DNA from: Yeosuana marina
GTDB taxonomy: Bacteria > Bacteroidota > Bacteroidia > Flavobacteriales > Flavobacteriaceae
Length of the DNA stretch: 47,431 bases
Reading direction: 5' to 3'
Assembly (NCBI RefSeq): GCF_011762485.1
Contig: NZ_JAAKGI010000015.1
Span: 1-47,431, forward strand
Made by a program: the position numbers and the translations under genes. This document shows positions 1 to 15,000 of this stretch, piece by piece. Under the pieces are notes generated by a model that saw only the letters and a program-made list of their open reading frames with translations, ran no database searches and was not told the origin of the DNA. Position 1 is the first letter of the stretch. Every line of letters starts with the position of its first letter.

Positions 1-3000
1 TCCGTCATCGCTTGGCTCTGAAGCGGACGCATCTGTGGCTGTAATACTTACTTCTGAGGCGTCGTCATCGGTGATGGTGACTGTGGCTTCGTCGTTGTTT
101 GTGTCGATTGTAATATCGGCATCCCCGGAAGTAATCGCATTTAATGTAAGTATAACGGTTTCTGAATCTTCAAGAATATTATCGTTAACGACTAATACAT
201 TTATGGTGGCCGATAAACTTCCCGCAGGAATGGTTACAGTGCCTGTTAGTGGCGTATAATCGCTCGTAGCTGTTGCTGTTCCTGAAATAACATAACTTAC
301 TTCGGTATCGGTTGAAGAAACTAGGCCTAAACTTACAGTAAACTGACCGTTGTTATCTGGCTCGGCTGCGGCATCATCGTTAGCGGCAATTGTTAATACT
401 GTTGCATCGTTGTCCGTGATGGTTCCTAGTCCGCTATCATCAGTAATCGTAATATATCTTCCGCCAAAATCGTTTTCAGCTAAATCGACTGTAAACGTTT
501 CTGTTGGCTCTAAAATATCATCACCATTCACAGTAACTGTAATGGTTTGTGTTTCTCCTGCTGCTCCGCTAAAGGTTAATGTTCCCGATTGAGCCACATA
601 ATCTAATCCAGCTTCTGCTTCGGCGTTTGTAGTTGTGAAGTTTACGGTAAATGGTCCATCGGTGGTTTGACCATTATGTGTTACTGTAAATGTATAATCT
701 ACGGTTGAACCGCCATCAACTTCAACTTGAGAAATATTATTAATTGCTAAGGTTGCAGCATCGTTATCTGTTATGGTTCCTATGGCCGATGTTATGGCAC
801 CATCACTTAAAGTAACTAACTGACCATTATTCACTAAGGCGCTTAAAACCCCTGTAAATAACTCAGTAGGTTCGGCAATAACATCATCTGTTATAGATAC
901 TGAAACTGTTTGAGTATTAGAATTTGAACCTCCAAACGTTAAAGTTGTAGATGCGATTGCGGTATAATCTGAACCTGAAACAGCTGAGCCATTTGACGTT
1001 GAAAATATAACGGTCACTTCATTTTGAATAACAGCGCTCGAGGTAATCGTATATTCAGCAGTTCCTACGCCTTCATCTTCTGTAAATCCTGCGATTGAAA
1101 TCACTGCAACATCATCGTCGTTTATTACGCCAATAGCTGTCGCCGTTCCTATTGTAACTTGTTGATCGTTATCTTCAACCAATGCAATAGTTCCTGTAAA
1201 TGATTCTTGTGGTTCTAAAACTAAATCACCTAAAACCTCAATTGGAATATTTACAAATAAGGTGTTTGAAGGAATGGTATATTCAACGGTTGTTTGTGCT
1301 GTAAAGTCTGTTGCAACAGCAGTTCCGTTGGTTGTTGTAAATGAAATTATAATTGGTTCTTGAGCAATATAATCTAAGGTGGCTACAAAATTATGCAGCA
1401 CATTACCATTGGTTTCGGTAACGTTAAATCCGGTTAAGGTAATCGCATTTAAAGGATCGTCGTCTACAATAGTTCCAAGACCTTGAGCATCATCTATGGT
1501 TGCGGTTCCTGTTGAAATGATATTGCTTAAATCGACGGTATAAAATTCATTTAAAGGTTCGGTAATTAAATTATCAATTATCGGAACCGTTATAGTTTGT
1601 GTATTGGTTGTACTTGTATTCGAATTTGAACCTGCTGGGAACGTTATGATTCCGGTAGTTAAGGTATAATCCGAAGGCTGAACTGCTGGATTAGTCGCTG
1701 CGCCGTCGTTGGTTGTAAAGTCTACGGTTAACGCATCTTGGATATGACCAGTTAGGGTTACGGTAAATACGGCTGTTCCGATTGCTACATCTTCGGCTAC
1801 AGTAATATCATCAATAACAACGCTGGCGGCATCGTTATCATTTATAGTCGCGGTTGCCGTTGGCGTAGGTATGGTTACTGCCTGATTATTAGCTACTAAA
1901 TTACTAAGTGTTCCAATAAAATTTTCGGTAGGCTCTACTAAATCATCATCATTAATGGAGATTGTTATGGTTTGAACCAACGGATTAGCAGCGCCAAAGT
2001 TTAAGGTCGTTGTTGGAATAGCCGTATAATCTGAACCTGCAAATGCATTCCCGATTGCTGTTCCAATATCCGACGTTGCAAAATCGACTGTAAAGGCATT
2101 TTGAACAGTTCTACTTAGCGTAATCGTGAAATCGGCTGTTCCTGCATCTTCATTTACAGTAAATGCTGAAACCGCTAAGGTTGCCGGATCGTTATCGTTT
2201 ATAGTTGCTGTTGCAGATGAAGTTCCTATAGAAACTTGTTGTGCATTGGCATTTGTTAACGTAATATCTGAAGTGAACGCTTCTTGAGGTTCGGTAATTA
2301 AATCGCCAAGAATATCAACTGGAATGTTTACGCTTGTGCTTCCTGCCAAAATAGTAACGACTGTTGCGGTTTGTGCGGTGTAATCATTTCCGTCAAGCGC
2401 AGTACCATCCGATGTTGTGAAACTTAATACAATGTCGTATTGTGCTGAAATGTTTGTACTTGCAACAAAATTCTGACTTTGAGTACCATCGGTTTCGGTT
2501 ACGGTAAAGCCAGCCAAATTAATTTCTAAGGCATCATTATCTAAAATGGTTGATGTTGCCGTTGCTGTTGTAATGGTAACTTGCTGTCCGTTTATATTAC
2601 TTAAAGCAATCGTTCCGGTAAATGTTTCGGTTGGTTCTGCAACTAGGTCTCCTAAAATGCTCACAGGAATATTCCAAGACGTTGCACCTGCCGTTAATGT
2701 GTATGATTGTGTTGTTTGTGAGGTTAAATCACTTCCCGATGTTGTGGAAACATTTGATGTTGTAAACGTTACGATAATATCTTCTTGAGCTTCAATATCG
2801 CTAGTCACCACAAAATTAGCTGTTTGAGTGGCCTCGGTTTCTGTTATGGTAAATCCTGCTATTTCTAAGGTTAACGGATCGTTATCGGTAATGGTTCCTA
2901 ATCCTTGGTTATCTGAAATAGAAGCAATTCCTGTGCTCACCAAATTACTTAAATTAACGTTGTAAGTTTCCGTAGGTTCGGCAATAGCATCGTTTAAAAT

Positions 3001-6000
3001 AGGAACTGTAATTGTTAATGTCGAGCCACTTAAAGAACCGCCAACAAAAGTTAGTGTTCCCGATGTTACAGTATAATCGCTTCCTGCCAGTGCATCGACA
3101 TTTGCAGTGGTATAATCGACCGTTAAATCATCTTGAATATCGCCGGTTAATGTTACTGTGAATGTGGCATTTCCATCAGCTTCATTAACGCTTACATCAT
3201 TAATAGCGATACTTGCTGAATCATTATCGGTAATGGTTCCAGTAGCTTGAGTTGAAGCACCGCCTCCAAAGAATGTGATACTTTGATTGGCTGCATCAAC
3301 GATATTGCTTAGGGTTCCTATTAAATCTTCTGAAGGTTCAACAAACGTATCATTTGTAATAGGAATGGAAACCGTTTGTATTAAAGCATTTGCGCCACCA
3401 AAGTTTAGGGTTGAAGTAATGCCTGTGTAATCTGAACCTGAAAGCGCGGAATCATCAAACGTTGCGAAATCTATGGTAAATGCCGATTGGACGGATTTAT
3501 CCATTGTAATTGTGAAATTGGCTGTTGCTGTTGCTTCATTAACTGTAAATCCAGCGATTGAAATGACTGCAGAATCATCATTTGTTATCGTTCCTACGGC
3601 AGAATCATCTGCAAAAGAAATGGCTACTCCCGGAGCACTTACGGGCACAATATTACTTAGGTTTACTAAGAAGGTTTCGTCTAATTCTACAATCTCGTCG
3701 CCATTAATTGTGACTGCAATAGTTTTGGTTTCATCTTCAGTTCCTATAAAGACTAATGTTCCCGAAGTGGCTACATAATCTGAATTTGCTGTGGTTGCTG
3801 TAGCATCTGCAGTTGTGTAGTCGATAGATAAACCGTCTTCAACCTCTCTATCTAAAGTTACCGTAAAAGTAAGTGTTTTTGTACCACTATCGCCTTCAAC
3901 AATCGATTCGTCGGCTATTGATAATGTGGCATTATCATCGTTTGTAATGGTACCTATTCCTGTTTTTCCGCCAGGAATTATTGTAATATTTTTTCCTGGA
4001 GCAATAACCGTATTTAAGACAACGCTAAAAGTTTCGTTTCGCTCTACCGCTGTGTCTCCGTTTACGGCAATTGTAATAGTTTGTGTTTCACCAATGGTGC
4101 CGGTTGTGAAATTTCTGGTTCCACCACTACCAGTAAAATCTGTTGGTGCTTTTGCAGTGCCATTTGAGGTATAGAATGAAACGCCATAACCACCTGCAAC
4201 CTCATCTCCCGAATGTGTAATTGTAAATACAAAATTAGTTGTTCCAGTATTTGTTTCAACTTGAGTGACACTGTCTATTGAGACAAAAGCCGCATCATTA
4301 TCTGTATTATTTACAGCAACATCTGCTGGGTTTAATGGGTCGTAATTAGGGTCGGTTGTTGATGCTGCGTTTACCGTATTCTCTATAGTATAAGCTATTG
4401 TTCCGTCTACAATACTTTCGTCTACACCTGTTACGGTAATAGTTTGAGGAGTATCCCAATTTGCAGAAGTAAACGTTAATTGTGATAAATCTACCGTTCC
4501 TTCGTTGGTGTTGCTACTCGCCACATCTACAACGACTTCCTGTGTTAGGTCTAAATCTGTACCTGGTTTGCTGGTAAGCATAATGGTGAAGGTGGCACTA
4601 GTTCCGGCTTCACTGGTGGTTAAGGTTGTTGGCGTTACAATAAATCCTGCGGCATCGTTATCATTATTTACGATACTTACATCGTCAACCACTAAACCGT
4701 CATATTTAGGATCGGTTGAAGAGGCGTTACTTGTTACAATATTGTAGGTTACATTTCCGTCAACAATATCATCGTCCTTACCTGTTACGGTAACGGTTTG
4801 CGGTGTATTCCAGTTTGCCGCCGTAAAGGTTAATGTTGTTGGGCCGAATGTATCACTTTCGGTTGTATCGTCGCTTGAAAGTGTTATGGTTACATCTTCA
4901 GTTGGTTCGGTATCTAATACAACTGTAAAGGTGGCTGTTCCGCCGGCTTCAGTTGTTGGACTGCTTATTGAAGATACTGTAACTCCTGCTGTATCATTAT
5001 CTTGGTTTATGGCGTTAACATCGGCTGGATCTACATTTTCGTAACCCGATAAATCATCTGTAAGTCCTTGATTTGTAGTTAATTCAACAATGTAACTAAT
5101 ATCGTCATCATCAACATCGTCATTTACACCTGTAACGGTTACCACTTGCGGTGTATCCCAGTTGCTTGCATTAAATGTTAATTGAGATTTATCAACAGTT
5201 CCTTCGGTAGTATCGCTACTTACAACATCAAATACCACGGTTCCTGTTGGTGCAAAAGGAAGTACTACGGTAAATGTATCGCTAGTTAAGTCTTCAGAGG
5301 TTGTAATATCTGTTTTAGAAACAATAATCGTATTATTTGCCAGAGCATTAACGGTAATGGTAAAATTACAAGTCTCGGTATTTCCGGCTTCATCGTAAGC
5401 AATATAAGTTACAGTTGTAGTTCCTAAGTTGAATGTGTCACTACTTAATTCGTTAATTCCTGAAGCTTGAGCTGCCGCAGTTGTAGCGCCAGAAAGCTCG
5501 TAAGTTACTTGGGTAACGGCACAATTATCTGCATATGTTGGCGCTGTAATTCCTGAAACCACGACAGAAAGATCTCCAGCAGAAGCAACATCTTGAACAA
5601 TGTTAGCAGGACAAGAAATTGTTGGGTTTTGCGTATCTGTAACGATGACATTAAAAGTTACTGTACCCGAATTTACTGGTGATGAATGATCTGCTACCGT
5701 CCATGTAACGGTAGTTGTTCCTTTTTCAAATACTTGTCTGTTTAAGGTTGTATTTGGCGCAGTTACAACCGTAGTAGCTCCACTTAATGTATAGGTAATG
5801 GTTGGTGCAGTATCGCAATTATCTGTTGGATCCCAAGACGCATCAGCATGCGTGTAAGTACAAACGTCTGCATCAACTATTTCATTTCTATCTGATAAAT
5901 CGTCTAATGTTGGTGCCTGAGTATCATCTACTGTAACTGCGGTTGATACAACATTTGTATTACCAGCTTCATCGGTGACTCTTAAATAAACGGTATTACT

Positions 6001-9000
6001 TCCAATATCGTCACAAGTAAAAAGAGCTGTAGGACCAAAATTAATATTGTCTCTAGAAATTTCATAAGTAACAATACCACAATTATCTGTAGAAGCATTG
6101 TTAATTTCTGATGGTAGTACGATGACTGTACCATCTCTCAGTAATTCAGCATTTACAGTTTGAGCAATTGCAACTGGTGGCTCGATATCGGTTACTGTTA
6201 TGGTATATTCTGGGGTTGTTAAAGAATTACCTGAAGCATCTGTCGCGGTCCAAGTAAGCGTTGTAACACCTTTATTAAAAGCTACACCATCTAGACTACT
6301 TCCCGTACCTGTAGTCGCACCAGTTAAGGTATATTGAACTAATGGGATATCACAATTATCGGTCGCCGCTTGATCCCAATTGGTATCTGTTTTTGTATAG
6401 GTACAAACTCCTGTATTTGTATTTTGAGTTTGATTGGCTGAAACTAGTGTAAATGAAGGCGGAATAAGATCAACAATCGTTACATTGGCATTACAAGTTG
6501 ATACGTTACCATTCACATCGGTAATTGTTAAATTAACAATATTTAAACCTAAATCGACACAAGTAAATGCAGTTTTACTTGCTACTCTGGTTGCGATTGC
6601 GCAGTTATCTGTAGAATTATTGTCAATATCATTTGCGGTAATCGTAGCATTACCTAATGCGTTTAATGGCACTACAATATCTTTACAAATTGCTGTTGGA
6701 AGGATATTATCTTCAACGGTAACTGTAGTTGTACAAATATCTGTATTTCCGGCAATATCTGTAACTGTTAAAGTAACATCTACAGGCGTTGCCGTATTTG
6801 CGCAGGTGAAGGTATTAGGAAATACTTCGCTTGTTACTATAGAACAATTATCTGAAGAACCTGCTGAAATGGCATCGATATCTGAAGCCACTAAACTATA
6901 ATTTCCTGAAGCATTTAGCTGAACAGTAATTGGAGTACATGCAGCAACGGGATCTATATTGTCTTCAACAGTGACAATGGCATCGCATGTTGACACATTA
7001 TTACTTGTATCTGTTACTGTTAAAGTTACTGTATTTGCACCAAAATCGGCACAAGTGAAATCGGTTTTACTTGCGACAATACTTTGAATACCGCAATTAT
7101 CGTTAGAACCATTATCAATATCTCCAGCAACTATTGATGCATTTCCTGAAGCATCTAGTTGAATGGTGATATTTTGGCAAATAGCATTAGGTAATTGATT
7201 ATCATTTACCGTAACGGTGTAACTACATTGCGAAGTATTACTATCGGCATCAATAGCTGTCCAAGTTACGGTTGTAATTCCTGGGTTAAATTCCTGATTA
7301 TTTAAACTCATATTTCCTGGCGCATCGGCTAAAACCGTATCACCCGATAAAGCATATGTTAAACTTGTAACAGCGCCACATGCGTCGTTTGCAGTTGCAT
7401 CCCAAGTTGTGTTACTATGTGTATAAGAACATATGTTATTATCTGTTGAAACTACTTGATCTGTAGTACATGTAATTGTTGGAGCTACATTATCTTCAAC
7501 AGTTACTAAAGCGCTACATGATGCCGAGTTTCCATATAAATCAATTCCTGTTAAGGTTACTGTATTAGTGACAGGATTAGAACCAATATTCGAACAATCA
7601 AAATTTGTTTTATTAATTGTAAGACTTAATAGTCCGCAAGCATCAAAAGATCCGTTATCGATATCATTTTCTGAAATAATTGCATCTCCGTTTTCATCTA
7701 GTTGTACCGTAATATTTTGACAAACAACGGTGGGCGCAACTGTATCAACGACTGTAACAATGGCTGTACACGTATCTTCATTTCCGGCAGGGTCTGCAAC
7801 AGTTAAGGTGACTTCATTTTCGCCAATGTCTAAACAATTAAAGGTACTTGGTGTTGCTGTTCTTATAAGCTCGTTACTTATACAATTATCGTATGAACCA
7901 TTATCGACATCTAAGCCTGAAATGGTTGCAATACCATTAGCATCTAAACTAACTGTAATATTTTTACAAACGGCAACAGGTTGTACATCGTCTAAAATTG
8001 TTACTGTAGTATCACAGGTTGAACTATTTCCATTAACATCGGTTACTGTTAACGTCACGGTATTATCACCAAAATCATTACAATTAAAAACCGTTTTACT
8101 AGCCGAAATACTGGCAATACCACAAATATCGCTTGAACCATTATTTATACTGGCTGCTGTAATAGTCGCTGTACCAGACTCATCGATATACAAGGTTACT
8201 GGTTTACATAAGGCTGTTGGAGGTATATTATCTTCTACAGTTACAGTGGCTTCACAACTTGAGATATTACCATAATTATCTGTTAATGTAACAGTCACAG
8301 CATTCGCACCAACATCAATACAATCAAAAGAGCTTGGTGATACTTCGGTTGTTGCAATTCCACTAGGGTCTGAAGACCCTAAAGCTATATTATCAATATC
8401 GGTTGATAACAAAGAATAACTACCCGTATTATCTAATTGAACGGTTATGTTATTACAAACTGCTGTTGGAGGTTCATTATCGACAATAATGACTTGATAA
8501 GAACCTGAATTTGCATTACCATAAATATCGGTTGCTTGCCATATAACAGTGTGTGTTCCTGCGGTAAAAGTTTCTCCTATAATACTTGTATTGGTATCGG
8601 TTCCTACTACGTCTCCGCCATCAATCTGATAGGTAATGGTCTCTAAAGTACAGTTATCTGAAATCGTTAAATCCCATGAAGCATCAGTTGATATATTTGC
8701 GGTATACGTAGCTAATCCGGTATTTAAGTTTCGTGTTTGTGTAGCAATGGTTTGAACTTGCGGCACCTCAACATCGGTTATTGTAAATACAGTTTCACAG
8801 GTTGCGCTAACATTATTACTAGAATCGTACAATCTCCAAAGTACCGTTGTGGTTGGATTTGCAAGGGTTCCCACGGGAATTTGAGCACCTACTAAGGTCG
8901 CGTTTATATCGGTACCTACTTCGGCAGCACCATTAATAGAATAGGTTAATTTAGAAACTCCAGCGTTATCGTTAAAATCATAGGGGTCGAATTCTGAGCT

Positions 9001-12000
9001 TGTCACAGTAAAAAAGCAAGAGCCCACATCGGCATCACGACTTACAGTAGCATCAGCACAACTATTTATAATGGGGTCTTCAATATCTGTTACTATTACT
9101 TGAATGGTACATGAGGTTGAATTTCCGCTATCGTCTGTTACTGTCCATACCACGTCCGTGGTTCCTACTGGGAATGTTTCTCCTAAAAGCGTATCAGAAT
9201 TATTATAATTGTTTTCTAGGGTTGCTAAACAATTATCTGAAAAACTTGTTGGATCAAATTCGGTTCCTGAAGTCGTATAATATGCTTCTCCTATGTCTGT
9301 ATTTCTATTGAATTGATTTCCGGAGTCACCTGCTGGACAAGCTATAGTTGGATCAATATTATCGGTAACTGTAACATCAAAACTGTAATTAAAAACATTA
9401 CCATATTCATCCGAAACAATATATGTAACTGGAGTAATACCTACTGGGAAATCATAACCAGAAACGGCATAAGCAGGTGATACTGTAATTGATAAATTTG
9501 CTTGAGAGGTTGCATTATCAATAAATGTAGGAGCTGTATAATTTACAACGGCCGAACATCCTGTAGCATCAGCAGAAATACCTGTTGGGGCATTTTCTAG
9601 CCTCGGAAGTTCAGTGTCTTCAATATAGGCGTAAAACGTTGCTGAACCAAGGTTTCCGCTGTCATCGGTAGCTTTCCAAACAATGGTATTTTCTCCTATT
9701 TGCAATTGTAAGCCGTCTAAAGAAGGAATGTCAAATTCATTCACAATTTTAGTTACAATTCCGCAGTTATCGGTAGCTGTTACATCATCAAACTCACCAC
9801 CACTTACCGTATAGTAATTTTGATTTAAGTCTGTGCTTCGCGTTTGATTTCCTGGAACTACAAGTATTGGAGGCTCATTGTCTGTAATTGTTAACACAAA
9901 CGTACAGCTTGCTGTTTGTGAATTTGAATCTGTTGCCGTCCATGTAATTGCTATTTGACCAGTTGTTGGGCCATTATCACTTCCTCTAGGAATACTAACT
10001 CCCGAAAGTGTGTTATTACCTGTTACTAATTCTAAGGTCTCAGGATGTGTAAAACTCCAACTAATAGTTGGTGCTTCACAATTGTCGTCGTAAGTAATTG
10101 GGTCGAATTCGTTACCTAAAACTTTATAGGAACACGTTCCGGCATCTGCACTACGTGTTTGATCTGCTACACAGGCGATTGTTGGTACGGCATCTGTTAC
10201 AACAACATCAAAAGAACATGTTGATTCGTTATCATTATTGTCGATTGCTGTATATGTTACTGTAGTTGTTCCCACTCCAAAGAGTGTTCCTGGTGAATGG
10301 GTAGATGTAAATGACTTTACGCCGCTGCAATCATCGGTTGCATTTAGAGCTGGCCAAGATACAACGACTTGGCATAAACTTCCTGTTGCTTGGGCCGTTA
10401 AATCTGTTGCAGGACAATTAGAAATTACAGGTGCTTCATTATCATAAACCGTTACTTGTTGATTATAGACGGTTGTATTTCCTGCTTCATCTGTAAGTTG
10501 CCATCTTACATTGGTTGTCCCTAATAAAAATGTGGCTGGAGCATTACTTATAATGGTAATATCTTCTGGTGCCGAACAATTATCCGTTGCCGTTGGAGGG
10601 GTTAATGTAAAGGTATTTGTACATGTTCCTGGATCTACATTCACAGTAACATCATCAAATGGCAAATCTAAAACAGGCGTCTCTCTATCTAATACTGTAA
10701 ACGTAAAACTACAGCTACTAGTATAGGTAGTTCCTCCTATTTCTTGAGTGGCTGTCCATGTAATGGTATTGGTTCCAGCTGGAATAGTAGCTCCCTCTAA
10801 AGTCGTGTTAGATGGTGCGCCAGCTAAATCGTGTGTCATGGTTCTATTATCTCCTGAAACGGAAACAAAGGTTGCATCGTAAGTTGTAACACCTTCCGGA
10901 ACGGTATAACTACAATTACCAGAATCTGAATTTTGAGACACATTGCCCGGACAACTAATAATAGGATCGAAGGAATCTACAATTGTTACATTAACATCGC
11001 AGGTTGCTGTATTGGGAGTTCCGGGATTATTATCGGTTGCAGTCCACGTAATGGTATGGTCTCCTAAGGTTAAAAGTCGTCCGTTTATATATCGTGTTCC
11101 TGTAATACTATTTACATAAGATGCTAAGGAACAATTATCTGAAACTGTTGGTGTAAACTCATCACCATTTACGTAATAATAATCCACATATGGATTTGAA
11201 TATTCTCTGTAATAGGTTTCTGTTGGGCAAACAATCACAGGCGCAATATCATCCGTTACTGTAATAACTTGAGTATGATTAACATAATTGCCTCGAGTAT
11301 CTCTTGCAGTCCAATACACATTGGTTACACCCAAACTAAAAGTTGTAGCGTTTGTTGATTTTGTATAAGTAATATCTACAGAATTATCACAATTATCGGT
11401 GGCTGTTGGGGTCCCGACAATAACATTGGTGGCATTACAACTTCCTGCATCTACGCTTACTGTAATATCTGCTGGCCAAGAAACTACAGGGTCTTGATTG
11501 TCGTAAACCTGAATGTTGTAGGTACAACACACATTACTGTCGGCTCCATTCGTGGCAGTCCAACTTACGGTTGTTGTTCCTCTATTTAAAACAATACCGT
11601 CTAATGTAGTTGAACCAGTGCCAGTTGTTGCTCCAGTAAGTTCATAGGTTAATGTTGTCCCGGGTGTTGTAGATGAAATATCTAGTTCATTTCCAGAAAT
11701 GGTATAGGTACAAACATCTAGATCTGTTGTACGCGTTTGATATCCTCTACAGGTTACCGATGGCGGATCGTCGTTATTAATAGTAACTGTTGTGGAACAC
11801 GTAGAAACATTACTATTAGCGTCTGTAAAAGTCCAAGTAACTACTGTTACACCTACAGGAAACTGTTCGCCTGCAAGTGTAGTACCATTATTATAATCGT
11901 TAGTTTGTGTTATTGTAGAACAATCATAAACATTATAAGGATTAAATTCATGATCAAAAACGGTATAATAATTTTGCCCCTCATCTACCTCTCTACAAAT

Positions 12001-15000
12001 CGACCCGATACAATTAAATGTTGGTGCATCATCATCTACAACTGTGACTGTTTGTGTAGCGGATGCTATATTTCCGTGCACATCTTCAGCATACCAAGTT
12101 ACCGTTGTTGTTCCAATGCCAAAAATTAAATCTCCTTGGTTATTCCAAACATCTATTACACCACTACAATTATCGCTTGTAATTGGTGTTCCTAAATTAA
12201 CTCCAGTTGCATAACATCCTGAATTAGTATTAACTGTAATATCTGCAGGTGCGGTAATTTGAGGGTCTTCGATATCGTTAACAAACACATAGAAGCTGCA
12301 ATCATTTGTATAAACTGTACCATCAACAGTTTGAGATGCCGTCCAGGTTACTAATGTTGTTCCCTGCGGAAATATGGCGCCTGCTAGCGTTGAAGAATTG
12401 TTGAAATTATTGGTAAGCGTTGCGCCTGCTGTGGTTGATGTGGCATTAAATTCGGTCCCTGAAACAGTATAGGTACAAACTCCTAAATCGGTATTTTTTG
12501 ATTGATCACCCACACAAGTGATTGCTGGATATAAATCTGAAACCACATTGACTGTAATGGAGCACGTTTGTGTATTTGCTGGTGTTGCCGTATCGGTTGC
12601 CGTCCATACAATCGTATTAACACCTTCGTTTAACTGAACACCTGTTAAATTTGTGCCAGAACCGGTAGTTGCACCTGAAAGACTATAGGTATAAGTCGAA
12701 ATTCCGCAATTATCGTAAACAATTGGTTTAAACTCATTATTACCTACGGCATAATAGTTTTGACCTTGACCATACACACGTGTATAGGCGCTTGAAGGAC
12801 AACTAATTACTGGACTCACATCATCAACAACAGTGATTTCTAATGTTTTAATGGTTTCATTTCCGTAATTATCTTTCACGCTCCAGTTCACGGTGGTTGT
12901 ACCAACTGGAAACTGTTCAAAAGCTAATGATCTGTAATTGTTATAATCGTTTAAAATGGTATAATTGTTTGCGGTACAATTATCTGTAATCGCTTGCGGA
13001 TCGAACTCACTTCCTGAAACAGTGTAAAAACAACTTGTTGATGATGTTGACTTAGTTACTGAAACGGTGGAACTAGCATCAGCGATTATTTCATAATCTG
13101 GAGCTGTAATATCTAAAACTTCTACTTGATATTGCATGGTTGCTACATTACCTCCTGCATCGGTTACGGTCCAAACTACGATTGTTATTCCCACAGGAAA
13201 TTCAAAACCTGCTAAAGTAGCTGTTCCACTTTGGTTGTTAACAAGTGTGTATGTAGGACAGTTATCGGTTACCGTTACTGGGTCAAACTCCGTTCCAATA
13301 GCAGTATAAGAGCAACTTGTTGAGGGTGCGTTTCGTGTTTGGTCTAATACAGTAGATAAGGTTGGAAGCACAGAATCTTTAACCGAAATATTAAAACTAC
13401 AGGTTGCGGCATTTCCTTTCGTATCGGTTATTGTCCATACCACAGAATGAACGCCTGCCGATAAAACGACACCCGCTAAAGTTGTAGAAGCACCTCCGGA
13501 AACACCATCTAATGTATATGAAACTGTTAAACTGCCTGAATCGTCACAATTATCTGATAATAATTTAGGGTCAAACTCGGTTCCTGAAATCGTATAATTA
13601 CAAGCAGTACCTGGAATATTTCGTATTTCGTTACCGTAACATTCAAACGTAGGTGCTTGATTATCGGTTACCGTAATTGTAAAGGCATCAGCAACAACAG
13701 TATTACCATTTACATCTTGCACAGTCCATACAATAGAATATGGATACACCTCATCTGTTGCTAATTGCACACCAGATAATGAACCTGACCCTGTAAATAC
13801 GGTACTGCCATTTTTGATAATTACGTAGGTAGGTACTTGTAAATCGCAGTTATCTGAAATATTTCTTAAATCGAAAAATGTATCCGAAATCGTATAAAAA
13901 CATTGTGCAGGATTTGCATTTCTATCATAATTATAACTTAATGCTGGATTTCCTGTTGGCTGCTCGAAAGTTGGATTTTGGGTATCCAATACTCGAACAT
14001 AAATAGTACACGAGCTAGTATTATTAAACTCATCAACTGCAGTCCAAGTTATTACATTATTCCCAACAGGTAATTCTTTACCTTCTAAAGTAGTGGTGCC
14101 ATCAAACGAATTTGTTGCTGCGGTAAAGGCACAACCATCGGTGGTAGTTGCATCAAACTCGGTACTTTGAACAGTATAAAAACAAATTCCTGAATCTGCA
14201 TTTCTTTCAAAAGGTGCTAATTCTGAACTACCTGAAGGACAGCTTAATACTGGCGGAGTTAAATCGACTACAGAAACATTAAAACTCATTTTAGCAATAT
14301 TCCCAGAAGAATCCGTTGCAGTGTAAGTTATTTTTGTGATACCCACAGGAAAATTAGAACCACTTGCTAATCCTGCCGTTTGCGTAAAACTTGTTATAGC
14401 ACAATTATCGCTTGCCGTAGGTTCCGTCCATGTCACCACAGCATCACAGCCTGTTGAAATTTCTTCAGTGATATCTGAAATGGGAGTAATAGTAGGTAAT
14501 GTAGTATCTGTGACAGTGACCCTAAAACTTGCTGATTTATTATTAGTGCCATCACTAACTGTCCAAACAAGAGTATTAATTCCAGGCGCTATTAAAACAC
14601 CATCTAATGTTGAAGCGATTACAGGCGTGCCTCCATTAATAGTATATGTTACAGAAGTTATAGAACAGTTATCTGAATAGGTTGCATCAAACTCGGTTCC
14701 TGAAACGAGATAACCACACTGCCCAATTGTTGTTCCTTTATTCTGATTTCCAACAGTTGTTAATGCTGGTGCACGATTATCAATAACCGTTTTTGTAAAC
14801 ACTAATGGTATTGATGTGTTGCTGCCATCAGATGCGGTCCAAGTAATCTCATTAACACCTTGTAATAAATTTTGACCTGCCAAAGAGCCTGTACCCGATA
14901 AGGTTGTAGCACCAGTAACCGTGTATGACAAGGTAACTCCAGATGTACAATTATCTGAAGCAATTGGATCGAGTTCAGATCCCTTAACTTGATAATAACA